Below, piece by piece: positions 32,341 to 41,486 of a DNA stretch of 64,000 nt. The number at the start of each line of letters is the position of its first letter. Position 1 is the stretch's first letter. The translations under genes and the position numbers were made by a program. Source of the stretch: Bombella dulcis (GTDB lineage Bacteria; Pseudomonadota; Alphaproteobacteria; Acetobacterales; Acetobacteraceae); assembly GCF_026385505.1 (NCBI RefSeq), contig NZ_JANIDV010000001.1, positions 186,001 to 250,000 on the forward strand, in the 5' to 3' direction. A model generated the notes under the pieces. It was not told the origin of the DNA. It ran no database searches and was given only the letters and a program-made list of their open reading frames with translations.

Positions 32341-33576
32341 ATGATAAAACGCTGTTTTTCTTCCGCTGGCCTGCTGGTGGCCCCTCTAATGCTGGCTCTG
32401 GCCGGGTGCATGCCCGGTGTGCCGACGGGCAGGATGGAAATGACTCCGGTCGGTTTCGACTATTTCTCCGGCTGGGATCATGAGGATCATACCGGGCTTT
32501 TCAGTATGATGAAGCTGGAATGCCAGCGTATTGCCCATCTGCCGGAAGGGACCTCTCTCGGTGGGGCCAGCACGCTGCCCTATGGCCGACAGATGGAGGA
32601 CTGGAAGAATGTCTGCACCGCCGTTTCGACGGTGCAGGGCAGCAATGCGAAAGAGGCACGGCAGTTCTTTGAGAACTGGTTCCAGCCTTACCTGATCGAC
32701 AAGCAGGCATTTTATACAGGCTATTATGACCCTGAAGTTCCTGCATCCCTGACACAGGGCGGGGACTACCAGATTCCTGTTTATGGCCGCCCCAAGGACC
32801 TGCTGCGGGGCCGTAATGCACAGGGGGAACTGGAATATGGCCACTGGGTCAATGCCGTTTTCCGCCCCTATGATGATCGGGCCACGATCGACGGTGGCTC
32901 CCTGAAGGGAAAAGGGCTTGAGCTGGCCTGGCTGAAAAGCTCGGTTGACCTGCTGTTTCTCCAGACACAGGGGTCCGGCCGTCTGCGTCTTCCGGACGGG
33001 CAGCAGATATTCCTTGGCTATGATGGCCGCAACGGGCAGCCCTATGTGCCGATCGGCCGTGTGCTGGTCCAGCGCAAGCTGATGAAATCCGAGGATGTGG
33101 ATGCGCAGAGCATCCGTGACTGGCTGGCCAGCCATCCTGAGCAGGCCCAGTCGGTGCTGGAGGCGAACCCCAGCTATGTCTTTTTCCGTCGTACCCAGCG
33201 TACGGCCAGCGAGGGGCCGACCGGTGCGTTCGGGCTACCACTGACACCACAGCGGTCACTTGCCGTGGATAAGCGGTTCGTCGGGTACGGCATGCCTGTC
33301 TGGGTCGACATCAGTGGTCAGGACAAGGATGGCCGCTTCGTGACATGGTCGCGGATGGTCTTCGCACAGGATACGGGGAGCGACATACGGGGTGCAGGCC
33401 GTGGGGACCTCTTCCTTGGCTGGGGCGACAAGGCGGCAAAGATTGCCGGTGACATGAAGAATTATGGGCGGATGATGGTTCTTGTTCCTCTTCCGGCATC
33501 CAGGGCAACCGGATTCCAGCCTCCGGGGACCGTCATCGGGGCCATTCCAGCAGAGGCAGGGCAGACGGCTAAATGA
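32341..33576 (+). CDS. mltA: Membrane-bound lytic murein transglycosylase A
   Basis: MltA cleaves glycan strands of peptidoglycan to 1,6-anhydromuropeptides. I start at ATG 32341 because MIKRCFSSAGLLVAPLMLAL runs into the lipobox LAGC, predicting an outer-membrane lipoprotein. The MltA domain includes FYTGYYDPEVPASL and QTQGSGRLRLPDGQ, and the C-terminal 3D domain carries the catalytic aspartate region AQDTGSDIRGAGRGDLFLGW. The stop overlaps the DNA methyltransferase start in an ATGA. Confidence 0.94.
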   Translation: MIKRCFSSAGLLVAPLMLALAGCMPGVPTGRMEMTPVGFDYFSGWDHEDHTGLFSMMKLECQRIAHLPEGTSLGGASTLPYGRQMEDWKNVCTAVSTVQGSNAKEARQFFENWFQPYLIDKQAFYTGYYDPEVPASLTQGGDYQIPVYGRPKDLLRGRNAQGELEYGHWVNAVFRPYDDRATIDGGSLKGKGLELAWLKSSVDLLFLQTQGSGRLRLPDGQQIFLGYDGRNGQPYVPIGRVLVQRKLMKSEDVDAQSIRDWLASHPEQAQSVLEANPSYVFFRRTQRTASEGPTGAFGLPLTPQRSLAVDKRFVGYGMPVWVDISGQDKDGRFVTWSRMVFAQDTGSDIRGAGRGDLFLGWGDKAAKIAGDMKNYGRMMVLVPLPASRATGFQPPGTVIGAIPAEAGQTAK

Positions 33577-34400
33577 TAAGGGCGCGTCGTGAGACGCTGG
33601 GGATACACACGCTCATCCGAGGTGACTGCCTGAGTGTCATGCGGCGCATGCCTGCGGGCAGTGTGGATGTGGTCGTGACATCCCCGCCCTATAATCTTGG
33701 TCTGGCCTATCGCAGTTACAGGGACAGCCTCTCTGAAGAAAGCTATCTCGACTGGATGGAGTTGGTCTGCTCCAAGATATCCCGTGTCATGCGGGATGAC
33801 GGGTCTTTCTTCCTGAACATTGCCGGGTCATCCGCCCAGCCGTGGCTCCCTTTCGAGCTGATGGTCCGGCTGCGGAAGACCTTCACGCTCCAGAACCATA
33901 TTTCATGGATCAAGTCGGTATCAGTAGGCGAGGTGACGCATGGGCATTTCAAGCCGGTGAATTCTCCCCGTTACGTCAACCGTAACCATGAGCATATCTT
34001 TCATCTGACCAAACAGGGTGATGTGGAGCTGGACAGGCTCGGTGCGGGCGTGCCGTTTACTGACAAGAGCAACATCCATCGTCGCCAGCATCGGGAGGAC
34101 CGCCGCTGCCGGGGCGACACATGGTTCATCCCCTATGAGACGGTGCGGAGCCGGTCTGCACGGTACAGCCATCCGGGGACGTTCCCTGTTGCCCTGCCGG
34201 AGCGTTGCATCCGCCTTCATGGTCTGAAGTCCGGGATGATGGTGCTGGACCCTTTCATGGGCACCGGGACCAGCCTCATTGCCGCAGAGTCCCTGAAGGT
34301 GCGTTCCATAGGGATTGAGGCAGATACGACATATGTCCGGTTTGCACGCAAGCGGCTGCGTGCCATGATAGCGCAGGGCAGTGATGCTGCCGGGCTGTGA
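33573..34400 (+). CDS. Solitary beta-class DNA methyltransferase (N6-adenine or N4-cytosine)
   Basis: Motif IV TSPPYN (residues 36-41) comes before the SAM-binding motif I LDPFMGTGTS (near residue 226), the order of the beta class. The SPPY form occurs in both N4-cytosine and N6-adenine enzymes, so the modified base is open. The target-recognition region lies between, about residues 100-200 (HFKPVNSPRYVNRNHEHIF onward). No restriction endonuclease gene is adjacent. The gene is wedged between mltA (ATGA overlap) and smr, which are usually near neighbours; composition is host-like, so any insertion is old. A role in epigenetic regulation is possible. Confidence 0.85.
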   Translation: MIRARRETLGIHTLIRGDCLSVMRRMPAGSVDVVVTSPPYNLGLAYRSYRDSLSEESYLDWMELVCSKISRVMRDDGSFFLNIAGSSAQPWLPFELMVRLRKTFTLQNHISWIKSVSVGEVTHGHFKPVNSPRYVNRNHEHIFHLTKQGDVELDRLGAGVPFTDKSNIHRRQHREDRRCRGDTWFIPYETVRSRSARYSHPGTFPVALPERCIRLHGLKSGMMVLDPFMGTGTSLIAAESLKVRSIGIEADTTYVRFARKRLRAMIAQGSDAAGL

Positions 34401-34421
34401 TGAGAGACGGGGCGTGATAAG

Positions 34422-34991
34422 GTGGCAAGACGGGTTCTGGGTGAAGATGAGGCGGCGTTGTGGCGTGCCTTCGTGCATGATGTGGCCCCCCTGCGGACGG
34501 GCCGGAATGTTGCGTCCGTACCGGTAACTCCATCTTTCGGAAAAGAGGCGTCCAGTCCTGCCGGACGTCCTGCGGGTGGCAGGGCAACGGGCATGGTGAC
34601 GGTCCGGCTGGTGGAGATGTCCCCCGTGCAGCAGCCCCGTGTACGCCCGGCCCCGCATGTGGGAGTCCGTGCCCCCGGGCTTGATGACACGCAGTGGCGT
34701 CGTCTGTCCCGTGGCCAGATGCGCGTGGATGCCCGGCTCGATCTGCATGGCTACATCGTGCAGGAGGCGTTCGAGGAATTTCACCGTTTCATGCAGCGTA
34801 GTCGTGTCATGGGCTGGCGGTGTGTGGAGGTCGTCACGGGGCTGGGAAGTGGCGCACGGGGTGGCAGCATCCGGCGGGAACTGCCCCACTGGCTGCATCG
34901 TGCCGACATTGCCCCGATGATACTGGGTGTCGTGCACAGCCATCAGGGGAATCAGGGAGCGTTACGGCTTCTTTTACGGAAAAAGCGTTAA
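34422..34991 (+). CDS. Smr/MutS2-type domain protein
   Basis: This 189-residue protein (GTG start) has a variable N-terminal half and a C-terminal Smr domain with the diagnostic LDLHGYIVQEAFEEFHRFM (near 110) and the later VVTGLGSGARGGSIRRELPHWL. The Smr domain has endonuclease activity in several proteins and acts on collided ribosomes or branched nucleic acid. Its position near secB, timA and mltA is conserved in alphaproteobacteria. Function is therefore inferred from the family. Confidence 0.88.
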   Translation: MARRVLGEDEAALWRAFVHDVAPLRTGRNVASVPVTPSFGKEASSPAGRPAGGRATGMVTVRLVEMSPVQQPRVRPAPHVGVRAPGLDDTQWRRLSRGQMRVDARLDLHGYIVQEAFEEFHRFMQRSRVMGWRCVEVVTGLGSGARGGSIRRELPHWLHRADIAPMILGVVHSHQGNQGALRLLLRKKR

Positions 34992-35054
34992 AGAGATGGT
35001 GGAAGGCCATTCTGCCCTTGGAGAAGGGGAGAAGGTTTTCTATAACGTTAATAT

Positions 35055-35069
35055 CGAGAATGATTATCA
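35055..35069. promoter_or_regulatory. Fur-like operator upstream of the iron ABC transporter
   Basis: CGAGAATGATTATCA fits the 7-1-7 Fur core at 13 of 15 positions and shares the GAGAAT half-site with the two operators at 14.5 kb. It is 75 bases upstream of the transporter start. Confidence 0.7.
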
Positions 35070-35143
35070 ATTGAGACAGGGAGATCACGAGGCAGGGGAT
35101 GGTCCCGCTGTGGGATGATTTTCCATAAAGAAGGCGTAGGAAC

Positions 35144-36283
35144 ATGGTTTCACTGAAGACCCTGCTGGGTTCCGCCAGTGTCATGCTGACAGCCTTGGCT
35201 GTCGGCGTTCTGCCGGTTCATCAGGCGCAGGCAAAGGATGTCCGGGATATTACGGGGGCGGTCGTGTCCGTTCCCGATCATCCCCAGCGGATCATTCTGG
35301 GCGAAGGGCGACTGATCTACGCACTGGAGCCGCTGGAAGGCAGACACCTGTTCGACCACATTGTTGGCTGGCAGGGGGAGTTCCGGGAAGCGGACAGACA
35401 GAATTATGAACAGATGCTCAAGACCTTTCCGGAGGCTGACAGGGTTGCCGTGATCGGCCGGACGACGGCCGACACGATCAGCCCGGAGAAGGTGCTGGAC
35501 CTCCATCCCGACCTTGCCATTTTCAGCACGACCGGTCATGGGCCGGGTCAGTCCGGTGGCGTGACGGCCCGCCTGAAGGCGGCGCATATTCCCGTCCTGT
35601 TCGTGGATTTCCGGCAGGACCCGGTGAAGACGACCGTGCCCAGCATGCTTATTCTCGGTCAGGCCCTCGGGCATGAAGCAGAAGCTCAGGCCTATGTGAA
35701 TTTCTATAACAGCCGCCTGAACGTCATCCGGTCGGTCGTGGACACCATACCGGAGGCGCAGCGTCCCAGCGTGTTCATCAACATGCTGGCCGGTGCCCGG
35801 CAGAGCTGCTGCCACACGGCAGGGCGTGGCAATATGGGGGCCTTCATTGAGGCTGCCGGTGGCCGCAACATCGCTGCTGACCTTCTGCCGGGGTATATTG
35901 GTGACGTGTCTGCCGAGATGGTCATTGCCAGGAATCCGGACGTGCTGATCCTGGATGGCACACGGGGGCCGGGCAACAGCGGGCCGGGGCTGAAGATGGG
36001 GTCCCAGGTGACGCCGGACCTGGCGCAGGCCTCCCTTGATGCCCTGCTGAAAGCACCGGAACTTGCAGGGCTGGGTGCTGTCCGCAATGGCCGTGCCTAT
36101 GGCATCTGGCATACCTTCTATGACAGTCCGTTCAACATACTGGCCATTGAGGTCATGGCGAAATGGTTCTATCCCGAACGCTTCAGGGAGCTGGACCCGG
36201 ATGCAGACCGCAGTCTGGTCCAGAGCCGTTTTACAGTGATGCCTAACAGCGGGACATATTGGATCAAGGCGAATGCCCATTAA
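35144..36283 (+). CDS. Iron-complex ABC transporter substrate-binding protein
   Basis: This 379-residue periplasmic protein has a signal peptide (MVSLKTLLGSASVMLTALAV, cleavage near AQA) and a helical-backbone FecB/BtuF-type fold. Landmarks are DITGAVVSVPDHPQRIIL, DLHPDLAIFSTTGHGPGQ and the second-lobe AAGGRNIAADLLPGYIGDVS. It probably captures a ferric siderophore or heme delivered by an outer-membrane receptor. A Cys-Cys pair (RQSCCHTAGRGN) in the middle is unusual. It leads a three-gene operon and overlaps the permease by 11 bases. Confidence 0.88.
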   Translation: MVSLKTLLGSASVMLTALAVGVLPVHQAQAKDVRDITGAVVSVPDHPQRIILGEGRLIYALEPLEGRHLFDHIVGWQGEFREADRQNYEQMLKTFPEADRVAVIGRTTADTISPEKVLDLHPDLAIFSTTGHGPGQSGGVTARLKAAHIPVLFVDFRQDPVKTTVPSMLILGQALGHEAEAQAYVNFYNSRLNVIRSVVDTIPEAQRPSVFINMLAGARQSCCHTAGRGNMGAFIEAAGGRNIAADLLPGYIGDVSAEMVIARNPDVLILDGTRGPGNSGPGLKMGSQVTPDLAQASLDALLKAPELAGLGAVRNGRAYGIWHTFYDSPFNILAIEVMAKWFYPERFRELDPDADRSLVQSRFTVMPNSGTYWIKANAH

Positions 36284-37367
36284 AGAGACAGGTACAGAGG
36301 CGGACGGCCCATCGACCGAGATGGCCCGTCTGGCCGCCCGGCTGACAGGCATACAGACATCCTACCTGAAGCTGACCCGCCACAGGGTTGGTCTTCTGTT
36401 TTTACTGGCGGGGCTGATCATTCTTTCCCTCCTGCTGGACTTTTCTCTTGGTCCGGCAGGACTCGGGCCAAAGGCCCTGATGAATGCACTTCTCAACCCT
36501 TCATCGGGAACAAATGCGGTTATTGTATGGCATATCCGTCTGCCTTATGCGCTGATGGCGGCTCTGGTGGGGGTGGCACTGGGGATTTCCGGCGGGGAGA
36601 TGCAGACGGTTCTGGATAATCCTCTGGCCAGCCCCTATACGCTTGGCGTGTCGGCGGCGGCGGCTTTCGGGGCGTCACTGGCCATCGTGCTGCACTGGCA
36701 TCTTCCCTATGTACCGGAAAACTGGATGGTGCCGCTGGAGGCCTTCATCTTTGCCGTCGGCTCTGCCGGACTGCTGGAGCTGGTGGCACGGGCACGGGGT
36801 CATTCCACGGCAATGGTGGTGCTGTTCGGCATTGCGCTGGTCTTCACCTTCCATGCATTCGTGGCCCTGATGCAGTTCATTGCGGATGAAGATGCACTTC
36901 AGGACCTCGTTTTCTGGACGATGGGCAGCCTGACACGGGCAGACTGGGGCAAGATTACCGTGATGAGCATTGGCTGTCTTCTGGTCCTGCCTTTCTGTTT
37001 CCGGGCGGCTCCGGCGCTGACGGCCCTGCGGCTGGGTGAGGACAGGGCGGCCAGCTATGGCGTTGATACCAGACGGTTACGGATGATGTCCCTGCTGCGG
37101 ATCAGCATTCTGTCAGCTCTGGCCGTGTCCTTTGTCGGAACGATCGGTTTCGTGGGGCTGGTGGCCCCGCATATTGCCCGCCGCCTGCTGGGTGAGGATC
37201 ACCGTTTCTATCTTCCCGGTTCGGCCTTGTGTGGAGGCCTCATCATGTCTCTGGCCTCCATTGCGGCCAAGAACATCCTGCCGGGCGTCGTGATTCCGGT
37301 GGGGATTGTCACCTCGCTGGTCGGTATTCCTTTCTTCCTTGCCGTCGTTCTGAGAAAGGGGGCCTGA
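36273..37367 (+). CDS. FecCD-family iron ABC transporter permease
   Basis: This inner-membrane permease of 364 residues has about ten helices. FecCD hallmarks are IVWHIRLPYALMAALVGVAL, NPLASPYTLGVSAAAAFGAS and the ATPase-coupling and last-helix region FVGTIGFVGLVAPHIARRLL. An N-terminal extension of about 35 hydrophilic residues precedes the first helix. It overlaps the binding-protein gene and is followed after 1 base by the ATPase, consistent with one operon. Confidence 0.93.
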   Translation: MPIKETGTEADGPSTEMARLAARLTGIQTSYLKLTRHRVGLLFLLAGLIILSLLLDFSLGPAGLGPKALMNALLNPSSGTNAVIVWHIRLPYALMAALVGVALGISGGEMQTVLDNPLASPYTLGVSAAAAFGASLAIVLHWHLPYVPENWMVPLEAFIFAVGSAGLLELVARARGHSTAMVVLFGIALVFTFHAFVALMQFIADEDALQDLVFWTMGSLTRADWGKITVMSIGCLLVLPFCFRAAPALTALRLGEDRAASYGVDTRRLRMMSLLRISILSALAVSFVGTIGFVGLVAPHIARRLLGEDHRFYLPGSALCGGLIMSLASIAAKNILPGVVIPVGIVTSLVGIPFFLAVVLRKGA

Positions 37368-37368
37368 C

Positions 37369-38166
37369 ATGGAGGAGTGTCAGACGAATCAGCTTGAGGT
37401 CAATGGTCTCAGTGTTCATTACGGGCGGCGGAAGGTTCTGCATGACATGACGCTTGCGCCCATGCGGGCGGGGCGTGTGACGGCCCTTCTGGGGCCGAAC
37501 GGGTCGGGCAAGTCGACTTTCATGCGTGGGGTGGCCGGGCTGACCCGTGCGGAGGGGCGCATCTGCCTTGCAGGGCAGGACCTTGCAAAGCTGGGTGTAG
37601 GAGAGCGGGCCAGGCTGGCAGCCTATCTGCCCCAGAGCCTTCCCCCTGCCGTGCATCTTCAGGTGATCGAGGCCGTGATGGTGGCCCGCCGTGCCGGAGA
37701 AGCTGTGTCCGCCGAAATGGCCCTGCGGGAAAGCACGGATGTTCTGGAAGAGCTGGGGATCGGCAAGCTGGCCCTTCGCTACATGGATGAGCTTTCCGGT
37801 GGGCAGAGGCAGATGGTGGGGCTGGCGCAGGCACTGGTGCGCCGTCCGGCCATGCTGCTGCTGGATGAGCCGCTGAGTGCGCTGGATTTACGCTATCAGT
37901 TTGCCGTCATGGATGTTGTCCGCCGTGAGACACGCAAGCGCAACATCGTGACGCTGCTGGTCGTGCATGACCTGAACATTGCCCTGCAGCGGGCGCATGA
38001 TGTCGTCTATATGCGGGATGGTCAGCTTGTGGCGCAGGGGGGCGTCATGGCCGTGACGACACCCGAGGTCTTGGGGAAGGTCTATGGTGTCCAGACCCGC
38101 CTTGAGGTCTGCCCCCGTGGTCTGCCTCATGTGCTGGTGGATGGCATCATCGAGGAAAATGAGTGA
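37369..38166 (+). CDS. Iron-complex ABC transporter ATP-binding protein
   Basis: The 265-residue ATPase has Walker A LLGPNGSGKSTFMRGVAG (near residue 41), a Q-loop in AAYLPQSLP, the signature LSGGQRQMVGLAQALVRRP, Walker B MLLLDEPLSALDLRYQ and the switch histidine in TLLVVHDLNIAL. It matches the FecE/FhuC group that powers siderophore uptake. It is the last gene of the operon, closed by the terminator at 38193-38226. Confidence 0.94.
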   Translation: MEECQTNQLEVNGLSVHYGRRKVLHDMTLAPMRAGRVTALLGPNGSGKSTFMRGVAGLTRAEGRICLAGQDLAKLGVGERARLAAYLPQSLPPAVHLQVIEAVMVARRAGEAVSAEMALRESTDVLEELGIGKLALRYMDELSGGQRQMVGLAQALVRRPAMLLLDEPLSALDLRYQFAVMDVVRRETRKRNIVTLLVVHDLNIALQRAHDVVYMRDGQLVAQGGVMAVTTPEVLGKVYGVQTRLEVCPRGLPHVLVDGIIEENE

Positions 38167-38192
38167 GGCGGTCATTTTCCCATCCCAGGAAT

Positions 38193-38226
38193 AAAAAAGG
38201 CGGGGTCATCATGCCCCGCCTTTTTT
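38193..38226. terminator. Bidirectional terminator between iron ABC operon and hemF
   Basis: AAAAAAGGCGGGG (38193-38205) pairs with CCCCGCCTTTTTT (38214-38226). The near-perfect stem with A/T runs serves both convergent units. Confidence 0.92.
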
Positions 38227-38232
38227 GTGAGG

Positions 38233-39138
38233 TTACGGCCAGATGACTTCCGGTGGCATGGACATCAGGATGGCCTCCGTGTTGCCGCCCGTTTTCAGGC
38301 CGAACAGGGTGCCCCGGTCATAGAGGAGATTGAACTCCACATAGCGTCCCCGCCGCTGGAGCTGGGCCAGCCGGTCTTCATCCGTCCATGGGGTGAACAT
38401 CCGCTTGCGGACGATGCCTGCATAGCTGTTCAGGAAGGCTTCCCCCACATCACGGGTGAAGGCGAAGTCATTGGCGAGGTTCTGGCTGTCCAGCCAGTCA
38501 TAGAAGATGCCGCCCAGCCCACGGGGTTCATTGCGGTGCTTCAGGAAGAAATACTCGTCACACCATTTCTTGAAGCGGGGGTAGTAATTCGGGTCGTGCC
38601 TGTCACAGGCTTCCTGAAAGGCCCGGTGGAACTCGGCGGCGTCTTCACGGGCTTCCGCACTGTTCGGGAACATGGGAGTGATGTCGCCACCACCGCCAAA
38701 CCAGCCCTTGGAGGTGATGATCATGCGGGTGTTGAAGTGCGCCGCACTGACATGCGGGTTGCAGGGATGGGCCACCAGCGAGATGCCCGTGGCGAAGAAG
38801 CGGGGGTCTTCTTCCGCGCCGGGAATGGTCTTGCGGAACTCTGGTGAGAATTCACCCCAGACCGTGGAAACGTTCACGCCCACTTTCTCGAAGACACGCC
38901 CTTTCAGGATGGACATGACGCCACCGCCGCCTTCAGGCCGGTCCCATGATGTCCGCTGGAACCGCCCCGGCTGTTCATGGCCTTTCAGGACAGGACCATT
39001 CTCGCTGGCAGCTTCGTCTTCCAGAGCCGCATAGGCAGCGCATATCCTGTCCCGCAGGCTTTCGAACCAGTTCCGGGCCTCGTCTGTCAGACCGGCATGG
39101 GGGAGGTCAGGCAGGGCGAACGGTGTTGAGGACGGCAT
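38233..39138 (-). CDS. hemF: Oxygen-dependent coproporphyrinogen III oxidase
   Basis: HemF converts coproporphyrinogen III to protoporphyrinogen IX using oxygen, fitting a strict aerobe. The core runs from [20 protein letters not shown] through [19 protein letters not shown] and [20 protein letters not shown] to [21 protein letters not shown] chose ATG 39138 because AGGAG lies 6 bases upstream, and the resulting 301 residues match the family; the frame extends much further upstream but that part has no family likeness. It converges on the iron transporter operon. Confidence 0.95.
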   Translation of the reverse strand: MPSSTPFALPDLPHAGLTDEARNWFESLRDRICAAYAALEDEAASENGPVLKGHEQPGRFQRTSWDRPEGGGGVMSILKGRVFEKVGVNVSTVWGEFSPEFRKTIPGAEEDPRFFATGISLVAHPCNPHVSAAHFNTRMIITSKGWFGGGGDITPMFPNSAEAREDAAEFHRAFQEACDRHDPNYYPRFKKWCDEYFFLKHRNEPRGLGGIFYDWLDSQNLANDFAFTRDVGEAFLNSYAGIVRKRMFTPWTDEDRLAQLQRRGRYVEFNLLYDRGTLFGLKTGGNTEAILMSMPPEVIWP

Positions 39139-39400
39139 GGGCATCTCCTGATCTGTGAAGGCGGAAACGGATACGGTGTCACTCTGACATGAAACACGAT
39201 CGTTCATAGGCGAAAAGCGTCCGTCTGGCTTACTGACTTTTCCTGATGTTGTAAAAAGGGCGGACAGGCCAGCCTCTTGATTTTTGGGTTGGTCTTCTGA
39301 AACACTCTCCGCTATCTGATGAAAGACTGCCAGAAGGGTTATGCGGGATTGTGTGGCCTGCGGGCGGCGACCGGGCCAGGGCAGGATGAAGTGAGGATTT

Positions 39401-40300
39401 ATGGTTGCAGACAAGATGATTGAGCCTGTCATTGGTGTTATCGGGGGTTCCGGTCTTTACGAGATTGACGGGCTGGAAAACCGTGAATGGCGGCGTTGTG
39501 AATCCCCCTGGGGGTCTCCATCTGACGAGTTGCTGTTCGGCACGCTGGATGGTGTGAAGTGCGTGTTCCTGCCCCGTCATGGCCGTGGGCACCCCATTCC
39601 GCCTTCCCGCCTGAATTACCGTGCGAACATTGATGCGCTCAAGCGTGCCGGTGTGACGGACATCATTTCTCTCTCTGCCGTGGGGTCCCTGAAGGAAGAA
39701 CTGGCACCGGGCCATTTCGTTCTGGTGGATCAGTTCATTGACCTGACACAGGGCCGTCCCCGGACCTTCTTTGAGGAAGGCTGCGTGGCTCATGTCAGCA
39801 TGGGCGAGCCGGTTTCTGCCCGCATGGCCAGCACACTGGCGGATGAGGCCGAGAAGCTGGGCATCACCGTGGCACGGGGCGGCAGCTATGTCGTGATCGA
39901 AGGGCCGCAGTTCTCTACTCGTGCGGAAAGTGAGCTGTATCGCTCATGGGGTGCGTCCGTCATCGGCATGACGAACATGCCGGAAGCCCGTCTGGCTCGT
40001 GAAGCCGAGATGAACTACGCCACGGTCGCGATGGTGACGGATTATGACTGCTGGCATGAAGAGCATGAGCATGTCACGGTGGAAGCCGTGGTCCGTACCA
40101 TGAAGAGCAATTCCAAACATGCACGGGAGCTTGTCCGCCGGGCCATTCCAGCTCTTGGCAGGACACGCCCTCTCTGCACGGGGCCGGGTGCCGCCGAGCG
40201 CGCGCTGGACAATGCCATCATCACCCCGCCGGAAGCCCGGGACTTCTCCGTTCTGGCCCGTCTGGATGCCGTGGCAGGGCGTGTGCTGTTCAGCAGCTGA
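39401..40300 (+). CDS. mtnP: S-methyl-5'-thioadenosine phosphorylase
   Basis: MtnP splits methylthioadenosine into adenine and 5-methylthioribose-1-phosphate, the first step of methionine salvage. The 299-residue protein has [15 protein letters not shown] at the N-terminus (phosphate loop), [20 protein letters not shown], then [20 protein letters not shown] and [19 protein letters not shown], which distinguish it from plain purine nucleoside phosphorylases. GTGAGGA precedes the ATG. Other salvage genes are not in the window. Confidence 0.95.
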   Translation: MVADKMIEPVIGVIGGSGLYEIDGLENREWRRCESPWGSPSDELLFGTLDGVKCVFLPRHGRGHPIPPSRLNYRANIDALKRAGVTDIISLSAVGSLKEELAPGHFVLVDQFIDLTQGRPRTFFEEGCVAHVSMGEPVSARMASTLADEAEKLGITVARGGSYVVIEGPQFSTRAESELYRSWGASVIGMTNMPEARLAREAEMNYATVAMVTDYDCWHEEHEHVTVEAVVRTMKSNSKHARELVRRAIPALGRTRPLCTGPGAAERALDNAIITPPEARDFSVLARLDAVAGRVLFSS

Positions 40301-40326
40301 AGAGAGAGCCTGACGGTTCCCTGATA

Positions 40327-40358
40327 AAGGCCTCCCTGCCATCCGGCGGGGAGGCCTT
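40327..40358. terminator. Bidirectional terminator between mtnP and SDR gene
   Basis: AAGGCCTCCC (40327-40336) pairs with GGGGAGGCCTT (40348-40358), followed by TTC. It lies between convergent genes. Confidence 0.88.
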
Positions 40359-40377
40359 TTCTGTAAGCCGGTCTATT

Positions 40378-41166
40378 TTAGAAGCCGTGAAGCAGGCCTC
40401 CATCAACCGGGATGCAGGTGTCTGTGATGTAGGCGGCGAGGGGGCTGGCCAGAAAAGCGGTCATATGGCCCAGCTCTTCTGGCTGGCCGTAGCGGCCGAC
40501 CGGGACGTTGTCTTCTTTTTGCCTGCGGAATTCCTCCAGAGGGATTCCGGCCTTTTCGGTCCGTATCCTGTTCAGGGAGGCGATGCGGTCCGTTTCAAAC
40601 CGGCCGGGCAGGAGCGTGTTGACGGTCACGCCATCACGGGCGACCTCTCTGGCGAGGGTCTTGCCCCAGCTCGCCAGTGCCGAACGCAATGCACTGGAGA
40701 GAACAAGGTTGGGAATGGGTTCTGCCACGCTGGTGGATGATACCATGATGACCCGGCCAAACTGCCGTTGTCTCATGCCGGGCAGATACTGGCTGACGAG
40801 CTGCATGGTGGGGAGGAGCATCGTGGTGGCTTCTTTCTGCCAGAGGGCCGGATCGCAGATCGTGGCTGGCCCCAGAGGCGGTCCACCACCATTGCCGATG
40901 ATGATGTCGGTTTCCGGCAGGCTGTCTCGTAATGTGGTCAGGCAGGACTGGACACTGTCAGGGTTCGAGAAATCCACGACGTGCCAGAGCGGTGTGATGC
41001 CGGTATCCGAGGCCAGTGCCCTAGCGGCCTGTCGCAGTGTGTCTTCAGTACGGGCCAGCAGGCAGGGCTGGACACCTTCCCGTGCCAGAGCACGGGCAAT
41101 GCCCAGCCCAAGCCCCTGACTCCCGCCCATGACGATGGCTGAACGCCCTTGCAGATGCAGTTCCAT
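40378..41166 (-). CDS. Atypical short-chain dehydrogenase/reductase
   Basis: This 262-residue Rossmann protein starts MELHLQGRSAIVMGGSQGLG; AAGGA lies 8 bases before ATG 41166. The cofactor loop reads GGSQGLGLGIA rather than TGxxxGxG. At the active site the serine is present (VMVSSTSVAEP), but the usual YxxxK reads LVLSS within PNLVLSSALRS, so Tyr and Lys are missing. A known SDR subgroup annotated as beta-ketoacyl reductase-like lacks these residues as well. The C-terminus SPLAAYITDTCIPVDGGLL is typical SDR. Substrate unknown. Confidence 0.82.
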   Translation of the reverse strand: MELHLQGRSAIVMGGSQGLGLGIARALAREGVQPCLLARTEDTLRQAARALASDTGITPLWHVVDFSNPDSVQSCLTTLRDSLPETDIIIGNGGGPPLGPATICDPALWQKEATTMLLPTMQLVSQYLPGMRQRQFGRVIMVSSTSVAEPIPNLVLSSALRSALASWGKTLAREVARDGVTVNTLLPGRFETDRIASLNRIRTEKAGIPLEEFRRQKEDNVPVGRYGQPEELGHMTAFLASPLAAYITDTCIPVDGGLLHGF

Positions 41167-41350
41167 GCCGAAATCCTTCACCTCTGTCTGATGCCCCGTC
41201 ATGGGGCTGACAGGGACAGGATTCACCTTTCATGAGGGGCGGGCAAGGGCGGAAACGGGAGGAGTATACATGATAAGAATTGTCTGTTGTTGCATGGTAA
41301 CTGAAAAGCAATAACGATCAAAAAATCCTGCTGCCTTCAGGGGGGTCCTT

Positions 41351-41405
41351 CTTGACGCTGCATGGGGCCATCACTATCTCTCACTCGCCCCGTTAGATCG
41401 GGGAG
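41351..41405 (+). promoter_or_regulatory. Putative heat-shock sigma-32 promoter and leader hairpin of groESL
   Basis: CTTGAC at 41351-41356 and CTATCT at 41374-41379, 17 bases apart, resemble the alphaproteobacterial sigma-32 pattern CTTGAA-N17-18-CYTATNT. Directly downstream, ACTCGCCCCG (about 41382-41391) can pair with CGGGGAGT (41399-41406) with one bulge. No CIRCE repeat is visible. Confidence 0.5.
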
Positions 41406-41486
41406 TTTACTGGTGCGCTGCTAGAATGAGCGCAATAACCCGGCTGCGCTGCTTTGAAGAAGGGCCAGCCTAAAATGGAGTGATCC

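Noticed and set aside
41300-41486. CIRCE element upstream of groES
   Set aside because: The nearby inverted repeat does not match TTAGCACTC-N9-GAGTGCTAA.
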